NCBI GenBank assembly: GCA_002315555.1
Contig: DCHF01000041.1
Span: 1 to 63,675 of the forward strand
Source of the DNA: Lachnospiraceae bacterium UBA1759
GTDB lineage: Bacteria > Bacillota > Clostridia > Lachnospirales > Lachnospiraceae
Length of the DNA: 63,675 bases
Direction of reading: 5' to 3'
The first letter of the stretch is position 1. Each line of letters opens with the position of its first letter. This document shows positions 17,874 through 24,987 of the stretch, one piece after another. The translations under genes and the position numbers were made by a program. The notes under the pieces were generated by a model that had not been told where the DNA came from, made no database searches, and was given only the letters and a program-made list of their open reading frames with translations.

Positions 17874-19502
17874 ATGAAACTGAAAAACATTATGGCAATG
17901 CTTCTTGCAGCCCTGATGGTAATGTCTCTTGCAGCATGCGGCAACAGCGGTTCCGCTGCTACCACCGCAGCAGCAGAGACCACAAAGGCAGCAGCTGCAG
18001 ATGAAACCACCGCAGCAGCTGAACCGACCGCAGACGGTCTTACGATCGGCGTCGTTGGTGGTTCCGAAGACTCTATGGGTCTGAATACCGCTACCGTTGG
18101 TGCACTGAACGGTCTGTCTGCTTGCCGTCACGTATACGAAGGCCTTTACAAGGTCGGCGCAGACGGCGAAGTTGTACTCGGCCAGGCTGCAAAGGCTGAG
18201 AACGACGGTCTGACCTGGACCTTCACCCTTCGTGATGACATTACCTGGTCTGACGGCGAAGCTGTTACCGCTGAAGATTTCATCTATGGCTTTGACTACC
18301 TTGTTGAGTCTGCCGATGACTACAGCACCCTTCTTTCCGACGTAGCTGACAGCTGGGTCGCTACCGATGAGAAGACCATTGTGATCACCACCAAGTTCGA
18401 ATGCGGTTACCTTCCGTCCATCCTTGCATTCCCGTCTACCTATCCGGTAAGAAAGGATTATGTTGAGGAATACGGCGAAGCTTACGCTACCGAAGCTGAC
18501 AAGACTGTCTATAACGGACCGTTCGCAGTTTCTTCCTGGGAGCATCAGGCAAAGATCGTCATGACCAAGCGCGCTGATTACTATGATGCAGCAAACATCG
18601 ATGTTGCACAGATCAACTGGGTCCTGACCTCTGAAGAGAGCACCGCTCTGAACCAGTTCAAGTCCGGCGACATCATCTACTCCGATGTTATTCCGGATGA
18701 AGAAGTTGCAAGCATGATCGACAACGGCCTGCACTACGCACCGGGCATGAACAATTACTGTGTAATGTTCAACCTCGGCGATAACGGCAACGATGTTCTG
18801 AAGGACGCTCGTGTTCGTGAAGCACTTTCACTTGCTATCGACAGACAGCGTATCATCAACATCCGTGACCTGAACGATGAACTCGGCTTCTCTCTGATGT
18901 GCTCCGGCTTCACCAATGAAGACGGTGTTGATTTCGTCGATTACATCGATCCGTGGTATGATACCGAGGATTACGAAGGCAACTGCGAAAAGGCTAAGCA
19001 GCTTCTTGCAGAAGCCGGCTACGCGAACGGCGAAGGCTTCCCGGCTCTGAACTACATCGTTAACAACGACTCCCGTAAGGAAGTTGCTGAATCCGTAGTA
19101 AATGACTGGAAGGAAGTTCTTGGCATCGATTCCATCACCGTTAACAAGATCGAAGGTTTCTTCGCAGCACGTTCCGGCGGTGACTTCGATATCGCTTACT
19201 ACGGCTGGTGGATGGACTACACCGACATCTCCAACATGATCGGTTCCATGGTATCCATGCAGGATAACAACTGCTTCTGGACCAACGAAGATTTCCTTAC
19301 TGCATACAACAATGCAATCACCGCTTCTTCTCAGAAGGAACAGTGGGATTACTACAAGGAATGTGAAGCAATCATGGCACAGGATATTCCGGTCACCCCG
19401 ATCCTTCACACTCAGAGTACTTACCTGTTCGATGATACCAACTACAACGGTCTGGTATACACCTGCGGTAACTTCGTATTCACCTATATTAAGGCAAACT
19501 GA
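17874..19502 (+). CDS. oppA: Oligopeptide-binding lipoprotein OppA
   Basis: 542 residues, family 5 extracellular solute-binding protein. The signal peptide ends in lipobox LAAC, with the lipidated Cys at residue 22, followed by a low-complexity Ala/Thr/Glu linker to about residue 58. Family blocks include LVYEGLYKVGADGEVVLGQA-like HVYEGLYKVG, WSDGEAVTAEDFIYGF, and the ALSLAIDRQRIINI segment. AAGGAGGAG precedes the ATG. Codon choice is more biased than in neighbours, fitting high expression. Placing the binding protein last, after a structured spacer, is unusual because oppA often leads the operon. The ligand is unknown; downstream hydrolases hint at cell-wall peptides. Confidence 0.95.
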   Translation: MKLKNIMAMLLAALMVMSLAACGNSGSAATTAAAETTKAAAADETTAAAEPTADGLTIGVVGGSEDSMGLNTATVGALNGLSACRHVYEGLYKVGADGEVVLGQAAKAENDGLTWTFTLRDDITWSDGEAVTAEDFIYGFDYLVESADDYSTLLSDVADSWVATDEKTIVITTKFECGYLPSILAFPSTYPVRKDYVEEYGEAYATEADKTVYNGPFAVSSWEHQAKIVMTKRADYYDAANIDVAQINWVLTSEESTALNQFKSGDIIYSDVIPDEEVASMIDNGLHYAPGMNNYCVMFNLGDNGNDVLKDARVREALSLAIDRQRIINIRDLNDELGFSLMCSGFTNEDGVDFVDYIDPWYDTEDYEGNCEKAKQLLAEAGYANGEGFPALNYIVNNDSRKEVAESVVNDWKEVLGIDSITVNKIEGFFAARSGGDFDIAYYGWWMDYTDISNMIGSMVSMQDNNCFWTNEDFLTAYNNAITASSQKEQWDYYKECEAIMAQDIPVTPILHTQSTYLFDDTNYNGLVYTCGNFVFTYIKAN

Positions 19503-19517
19503 TAAGTTGACCTTTTG

Positions 19518-19570
19518 ATGGCAAACCGTACAATGGATCCGCCGCGGATTATCCGCGGCGGATTTGCCAT
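19518..19570 (+). terminator. Strong hairpin after oppA
   Basis: An outer stem ATGGCAAA/TTTGCCAT (19518-19525, 19563-19570) encloses an inner 13-base stem at 19537-19549 and 19551-19563 rich in GCCGCGG. No T-run follows, so it may slow 3' exonucleases or partly terminate rather than end all transcripts; the downstream hydrolases could still be expressed from the opp promoter. Confidence 0.5.
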
Positions 19571-19670
19571 TGAGAAAAATACATGAAAAGCCTCCTTTAT
19601 TGACTTAAAAATGCGTGTTTCCGCGGTTTTAGGTGAGTGAACGAGGAAAATCCAAAGAAGGAGCAAAGAC

Positions 19671-21350
19671 ATGAAAAAACTGGCAATTCTGGCCGTTCCG
19701 TACGCGTATATCTACGGCGGACCGTCCGAGAGCAGTGAGAATCTTACCGGCGTAGAGGATGACCTGTTTTCCGGCTGGGCTGTGACCTACGACACGGATG
19801 AAACACAGGGCGATTGGATACATGTAACGACTTTTTACAATTACAAGGGCTGGATGAACGGTGCTGATTTTAAAGAAATCACGGAGGAAGAGCTTCGTAC
19901 GCGCCAGGACAGGACCCGTTTCGTAAAGATCCGCCGTCACGCAGCGGATATTATGGATAAACCGAGCGTGACCGGAAACCACGTGGAGACCGTACCGCGC
20001 CACAGCATCGTGGAGCTTGTTGCACATGAAGAGAACGGATGGTCCATCGTCCGTACGGCAAGCGGAAAAGAGGGCTATACAAGGACCGTGTTCCTGGCGG
20101 AGCGCAAGGATTCCGACGCGTTTCTTCTGGGCACGCCGATCCTCGATCAGCCCGGTAATGCTTATCTTGAAAACGAATACGAATTCCGTAAAGCTCTCGT
20201 TGATACGGCGATGACCTATATGGGTACCCAGTACCGCTGGGGCGGTAAATCGCAGGACGGCCTGGATTGCTCCGGCCTCATGTTTGCGAGCTACTCCGAA
20301 AACGGTTATCTGATCTACCGTGACGCGGCAGTGAAGCCGGGCTTCCCGGTTCGTGAGATCACCCGTAAGGAGTTGAATCCCGGCGATCTGATCTTTTTCC
20401 CGGGGCATGTGGCGATGTACATCGGCGATGACCGTTACATTCATTCCACGGCCTATTACGAGAACGCCGGCGTCTGTATCAACAGCCTGGATCCGGAGGC
20501 TCCGGATTTCCGTGAGGATCTTTTGGAGAAGATCGAAGGCTGCGGTTCCGTATTTCCGGCCAAGGTCGACTTTACTGAGGATCGGATCCGGGATGAGCTG
20601 AACGCCATCGAAGGAAACATCAGCTTTGCTTATAAGGATCCCGCATCCGGTGAAACCATCCTGTACCGCGAAAAGGAAGCGCACATTGCGGCAAGCGTCA
20701 TCAAGCTGTTCCTGATGGGAACGGTGTTCGAGCTTGCAAAGGACGGAAGGATCTCCCTTGAGGAAAAACTCCGTATTGAAAAAGAGCAGTGCGTACCGTC
20801 CTGCGGAGTCCTGAATTACTTCCAAAAAGCCACCGAAATGAGCATTCGCGATCTCGTCGAGATCATGATCATTTTAAGCGATAACACGGCGACAAACGCC
20901 CTTTTTGACCGCGTGGGCAAGGCTTCCGTCGATGCCTTCTGCGAACAGTACGGATTTACCGGCACTTCCTTCAACCGGAAGATGTTCGACAGCGTCCTTT
21001 CTGCTCAGGGTATCGAAAATTACGTGACCGCAGAGGACGTCCTGCATTTCATGGAGAAGGTGCTCAACGGCTCGCTGGTCTCCCCGGAGGCTTCCGCGGA
21101 AATGTTAAAGATCCTTTCCGACCAGCGCTTGAACGGTAAGATCCCGTTCTTCATCCACAACCTGAAGGAAAAGGTACGCATCGCCCATAAGACCGGTGAA
21201 GATACCCGCACGACCCATGACTGCGGCATCATCGGAAACGAAAAACCGTTCATCGTCTGTTTCCTCGGAAACGACACGGATCCGGCAGTTTATGAACAGT
21301 ACATGGCTGACCTCAGCCTGCGTTTATACAAGAGGAGTGTAAAGAAATGA
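19671..21350 (+). CDS. SH3–NlpC/P60 peptidase fused to a class A-type serine hydrolase
   Basis: 559 residues with no clear signal peptide; the sequence enters an SH3-like domain at once (VPYAYIYGGPSESSENLTG), as in YkfC. A second SH3-like unit spans about 85-140. The NlpC/P60 domain (about 175-305) has Cys200 in DCSGL, His246 in GHVAMYIG and His258 in YIHST. The C-terminal half (about 315-559) has class A beta-lactamase-fold motifs: Ser342-x-x-Lys345, SDN 403-405 and KTG 507-509. YkfC cuts gamma-D-Glu-diamino acid bonds in murein peptides. The fusion to a serine hydrolase suggests two cuts on one peptide. It overlaps the next gene by ATGA. Confidence 0.85.
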   Translation: MKKLAILAVPYAYIYGGPSESSENLTGVEDDLFSGWAVTYDTDETQGDWIHVTTFYNYKGWMNGADFKEITEEELRTRQDRTRFVKIRRHAADIMDKPSVTGNHVETVPRHSIVELVAHEENGWSIVRTASGKEGYTRTVFLAERKDSDAFLLGTPILDQPGNAYLENEYEFRKALVDTAMTYMGTQYRWGGKSQDGLDCSGLMFASYSENGYLIYRDAAVKPGFPVREITRKELNPGDLIFFPGHVAMYIGDDRYIHSTAYYENAGVCINSLDPEAPDFREDLLEKIEGCGSVFPAKVDFTEDRIRDELNAIEGNISFAYKDPASGETILYREKEAHIAASVIKLFLMGTVFELAKDGRISLEEKLRIEKEQCVPSCGVLNYFQKATEMSIRDLVEIMIILSDNTATNALFDRVGKASVDAFCEQYGFTGTSFNRKMFDSVLSAQGIENYVTAEDVLHFMEKVLNGSLVSPEASAEMLKILSDQRLNGKIPFFIHNLKEKVRIAHKTGEDTRTTHDCGIIGNEKPFIVCFLGNDTDPAVYEQYMADLSLRLYKRSVKK

Positions 21351-22726
21351 CCACATATGAAGAAAAGTATATTGAGAGCCTGAAGAGCGATATTCCGGAC
21401 GACGTGCTGCGTTACAGAAAAGCCGGCATGTTCAAGGAGGCGGAAGAGGCCATCGACCGCTGGCTTACGCGGAATGCGTCAAAGGAAATGAACGAGCGTC
21501 TCCTCATTGAAAAGGAGCACCTCGGCCTTCTTCGCGGCGAGTTCCCGTACACGGAAGAGGAAGCGCTTGCCATCGCGCAGCAGGATATCCCCGAATTTAC
21601 CGCGGAGGACCTGAAGAAACTGGACGATGACGGTGTCTGTGAATGGATCTTCATCGACGGTAAAAAGCATTATTTTGATCGTTTCTGGGAGACCGCGACC
21701 CATGTGGTCAAGGCGCTTTCCGACCGCGTTCACGGCACGGAGGGCAATACGGAAGCCAAGGCGCTTCTTACGGAAGCCCGCACGGCCATGCGCGAGACCG
21801 GAAGCGCGAAATACCGCACGACAGCTGAGGTCACGTACCGTCTGAACGATGATGTCTTCACCCCCGGAATGGATCTGAAGGTATGGCTCCCGATCCCGGC
21901 AGAGCGTTACCAGACCTCCGATGTCCGTATCCTTTCCACCTCCCATGAGGTCAAGGAGACCGCAGGAAACGACGCACCCGCACGTACCGTGTTCTTCCAT
22001 GAAAAGCTTGAGGAAAACACGACTTTCTCCGTCCGTTATTCCTTCGTGACCGACATGCAGTACAACGATCCCAGAAGCGAAGCGGACAAGGCCGTTGCCG
22101 GCACCTATGATTTTGACGTGGACGAGCTTCAGCCGCATATCCGTTTCTCTCCGTATCTCCGCGCGCTTTCCCAGGAGATCATCGGCGATGAAAAGAACCC
22201 GGTCCGTATCGCGGAAAAGGCCTTTGATTATGTCACCTCCAAGGTCAATTATTCCTACATGCGTGATTATTTCCTGCTCGATGACATCCCGCAGTACTGC
22301 GCCCGCAACCTTCGCGGCGACTGCGGCGTCCAGGCCCTTCTGTTCATTACGCTTTGCCGTATGAACGGTGTGCCGGCACGCTGGCAGAGCGGTATGTGCA
22401 GCGCCGGTGAGAATGATTTCGGTGCGCACGACTGGGCGATGTTCTACGCGGAGCCCTTCGGCTGGCTCTTTGCGGACCCGTCCTACGGCGGTTCTGCGTA
22501 CAAGGACGGCGATGAAGAACGCCGCTGGTTCTATTTCGGCAATCTGGACCCGTTCCGTGTGACCGCGAATCACGAGTTCCAGGCCCCGCTGACCCCGGAA
22601 AAGAAGTACCGCCGCTACGATCCGTATGATAATCAGGCGGGTGAAGCGGAGACTCCGGACTTCGGTATTTCCGGCGGAGACCGTACGATCTCAAGACATA
22701 TCATCAGCATCGAAAAACTGGACTGA
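21347..22726 (+). CDS. Transglutaminase-fold (papain-like) hydrolase, signal-less
   Basis: 459 residues. The C-terminal transglutaminase core has a likely catalytic triad: Cys326 (GDCGVQALLF), His361 (AHDWAMFY) and Asp377 (FADPSYGG). A beta domain (about 155-260) precedes it, and residues 1-150 are helical with no recognised family. There is no signal peptide or membrane segment, so it should be cytoplasmic. It starts within the stop codon region of the previous gene (ATGA), so both are made together. Bacterial proteins of this fold are usually peptidases or amidases rather than cross-linkers. A role in degrading imported peptides is inferred from context. Confidence 0.8.
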   Translation: MTTYEEKYIESLKSDIPDDVLRYRKAGMFKEAEEAIDRWLTRNASKEMNERLLIEKEHLGLLRGEFPYTEEEALAIAQQDIPEFTAEDLKKLDDDGVCEWIFIDGKKHYFDRFWETATHVVKALSDRVHGTEGNTEAKALLTEARTAMRETGSAKYRTTAEVTYRLNDDVFTPGMDLKVWLPIPAERYQTSDVRILSTSHEVKETAGNDAPARTVFFHEKLEENTTFSVRYSFVTDMQYNDPRSEADKAVAGTYDFDVDELQPHIRFSPYLRALSQEIIGDEKNPVRIAEKAFDYVTSKVNYSYMRDYFLLDDIPQYCARNLRGDCGVQALLFITLCRMNGVPARWQSGMCSAGENDFGAHDWAMFYAEPFGWLFADPSYGGSAYKDGDEERRWFYFGNLDPFRVTANHEFQAPLTPEKKYRRYDPYDNQAGEAETPDFGISGGDRTISRHIISIEKLD

Positions 22727-22787
22727 CGCTGCCGGATATCCCCATATCCTGTGCATCGTCACGAAACCTTCACAAAATATTCATCTT

Positions 22788-22825
22788 CACCCGTATTCCT
22801 TTCCGAATACGGGTGTTGTCATTTC
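22788..22825 (+). terminator. Terminator-like hairpin ending the opp/hydrolase region
   Basis: CACCCGTATTC (22788-22798) pairs perfectly with GAATACGGGTG (22805-22815) around a 6-base loop. The following TTGTCATTT is only partly T-rich and doubles as the -35 box of the radC promoter. Confidence 0.6.
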
Positions 22826-22844
22826 CAGCGAACTATGATAAAAT
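22816..22844 (+). promoter_or_regulatory. Predicted radC–mreCD operon promoter
   Basis: TTGTCA (22816-22821), 17-base spacer, TAAAAT (22839-22844). The start would lie about 40 bases before the radC TTG codon. The -35 box abuts the preceding hairpin. Confidence 0.75.
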
Positions 22845-22889
22845 ACTATGGTCCTGGCTTCTGCTTTTTTTGGGGAACGGAGGTCAGTC

Positions 22890-23576
22890 TTGGGAAAAAC
22901 GATACGAGAACTGCCGGAAAGCATGAGACCCTATGAGAAATGCCTCAGGACCGGGGCGGAAAGCCTGAGTGACGAGGAACTTCTTGCGGTGATCCTGCGG
23001 ACCGGAACCAAAGGGAAAACATCGGTGGAGCTGGCAAAGTCCGTACTCGAATCCGCGGGAGGAACGCTTTCTTCCCTCCGGACGATGTCGGAGCGCGAGC
23101 TCATGAGGATCCACGGGATCGGGAGAGTGAAGGCCATCGAGCTTCGGTGCCTGTTTCAGTTATGCGGCAGGATCGCCCGGAGTGACTTTCTGCAGGGACC
23201 CGATTTTTCGGATCCGAAGCGCATCGCGGATTTCTACATGGAAGAGATGCGCATGCTGGATCGGGAGGAGGTCCGTGTCCTTTTTCTCAACACAAAAAGC
23301 AGGCTGATCCGTGAAGAAACGGTCTCACGCGGCACAGTGAATTCATCGCTGTTTCCGGTACGGGAGATTTTGATCCGGGCCCTGAAAAACGAAGCGGTCT
23401 ACATGATCCTTCTTCATAATCACCCCAGCGGAGATCCCGCCCCATCGGCACCGGACATCACGGTGACCAGGGACATTGCCTGCGCGGGCCGTTTGATCGG
23501 CGTGCAGCTTCTGGATCACATCGTCCTGGGGGATCACCGCTATGTCAGCATGCGGGAAAGAGAATTATTTGAATGA
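22890..23576 (+). CDS. radC: RadC/YsxA family JAB (MPN+) protein
   Basis: 228 residues from a TTG start at 22890, chosen because GGAGG at 22879-22883 is 6 bases upstream and the translation then begins GKTIRELPESMRP, the normal RadC start. An N-terminal helix-hairpin-helix (MRIHGIGRVKAIEL) precedes the JAMM metalloprotease-type motif HNHPSGDPAPSAPD. Despite the name, no DNA-repair activity is established for the family. It precedes mreC; in most Firmicutes mreB sits between them, but it is absent here. Its end overlaps mreC by ATGA. Confidence 0.92.
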   Translation: MGKTIRELPESMRPYEKCLRTGAESLSDEELLAVILRTGTKGKTSVELAKSVLESAGGTLSSLRTMSERELMRIHGIGRVKAIELRCLFQLCGRIARSDFLQGPDFSDPKRIADFYMEEMRMLDREEVRVLFLNTKSRLIREETVSRGTVNSSLFPVREILIRALKNEAVYMILLHNHPSGDPAPSAPDITVTRDIACAGRLIGVQLLDHIVLGDHRYVSMRERELFE

Positions 23577-24460
23577 GCATTTTTTCGAGTATTGGAAAAT
23601 TCTTCAAAGTTCATATTTTTGATCACTTTACCGCTAAAGTGTGTCTTATTCTGGTGACCGTGCTCTGCGTGGTCTCTTTGTTGTACCATTATTTTATGCG
23701 CGAGGATGCGGTCTCCGTCGTGACGGTGGTCGGCGCGGTCGTCGTGCCGTTCCAGGAAGGCGCCAATAAAGTGGGCAGTCTTCTGTTCAAAGCGGAAGAG
23801 GAGCGCATGAATCTTGTGCAGGCGCAGGAGAAGATCGCGGAACTGGAGTCGCTGAACGCGGACCTGAACCGGAAGCTCGATGACGCGGATTCCCTGTTCG
23901 TAGAGAACGAGGAGCTTCGCGCGCTGCTTCTTGCCAAGGAGCGCCTGTCCGATTATGAGATGCTGGAGGCGGAGGTCATCGGAAACGACGGCATTAACTG
24001 CTTTGAACGGTTTACGATCAACCGCGGCTCCATGGACGGCATCAAGGTCGATATGAATGTCATCAATAACGACGGCCTGATCGGCGTGGTCACGCAGGTC
24101 GGTCTGAACTATGCCATCGTCACGTCCATCATCGAAGACGGAATGAATGTCAGTGCCATGACCAAGAACGGGCATGAAAACTGTATCGTCACCGGTGATC
24201 TCACGAATTCCGGAAAGAGTACGCTGCTTCTTAAAAATGCGCTCACGGATGTAGACCTTAAGGGGGACAGCACCTTAGTCACGTCCTACATTTCGGATAA
24301 GTATCTGCCCAATCTCCTGATCGGTTACGCGGAAAACGTGACCGTGAATAACGGCAGCCTGACGCAGAGCGGTACGGTAAAGACCGCCGTGGATTTCTCA
24401 CGGATCAGTTATGTACTCGTCATCACCACGATGCGCGAAGAACTTCAGGAGGTGAAATAA
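23573..24460 (+). CDS. mreC: Rod shape-determining protein MreC
   Basis: 295 residues. One N-terminal membrane segment (about 22-42) is followed by a coiled coil (about 65-115) and the extracellular beta-barrel region with ERFTINRGSMDGIKVDMNVIN and DGLIGVVTQVG, the MreC signature. MreC links the cell-wall synthesis complex (RodA, PBP2, MreD) and stimulates PBP2. Overlaps radC by 4 bases and mreD by 1 base. No MreB is encoded in this window. Confidence 0.93.
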   Translation: MSIFSSIGKFFKVHIFDHFTAKVCLILVTVLCVVSLLYHYFMREDAVSVVTVVGAVVVPFQEGANKVGSLLFKAEEERMNLVQAQEKIAELESLNADLNRKLDDADSLFVENEELRALLLAKERLSDYEMLEAEVIGNDGINCFERFTINRGSMDGIKVDMNVINNDGLIGVVTQVGLNYAIVTSIIEDGMNVSAMTKNGHENCIVTGDLTNSGKSTLLLKNALTDVDLKGDSTLVTSYISDKYLPNLLIGYAENVTVNNGSLTQSGTVKTAVDFSRISYVLVITTMREELQEVK

Positions 24461-24987
24461 TGCACGGAATCAAACGTTTTCTTGTTCTTTTGATATCCGC
24501 GGCGTTCTGCGGCCTCATGCAGCTTCTGGTGTTCCCGTCCATTCCGTACCTGGTCGCGATCCCGAACATGATGCTGATCGAGGTCGTCTCGGCAGGCTTT
24601 CTGTTCGGTCGTAAGATCGGCCTTCTGGCCGGTGTCATCTGCGGCCTCACGCTCGATATCCTGGGAACCGGCACGCCCGGCTTTTACACGCTGATCCTTT
24701 CCTGGCTCGGCTACGGCGACGGCTTCCTTTCGGAGAAGATGGAATCGGAGATCATCCCGGTCCTCTATGTGATCCTGATCGTCAATGAATTCCTCTATCA
24801 TCTGTATGTTTACGTATTTGCCTTCCTGATCCGCATGAAGTTCTCGTTCGTGCCGTATTTTACGAAGACGGTCTTCCCGGAATTCCTGCTCACGCTGGTG
24901 TTCTTCCTGTTCGTCTACGGCATCCTGATCTTTGTCAGCAAGCGCTGGGATCTGAAGGTCAATAAAGGAGAAGTAAGGGTTGTTTAG
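24460..24987 (+). CDS. mreD: Rod shape-determining protein MreD
   Basis: 175 residues, an integral membrane protein with about five hydrophobic segments and almost no soluble part. GLICGLTLDILGTGTPGFYTL-like sequence (CGLTLDILGTGTPGFY) corresponds to the conserved MreD loop. Position between mreC and a class B PBP is canonical. The SD AGGAGG lies in the mreC end, and the last 8 bases overlap the pbp2 start. Confidence 0.9.
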   Translation: MHGIKRFLVLLISAAFCGLMQLLVFPSIPYLVAIPNMMLIEVVSAGFLFGRKIGLLAGVICGLTLDILGTGTPGFYTLILSWLGYGDGFLSEKMESEIIPVLYVILIVNEFLYHLYVYVFAFLIRMKFSFVPYFTKTVFPEFLLTLVFFLFVYGILIFVSKRWDLKVNKGEVRVV

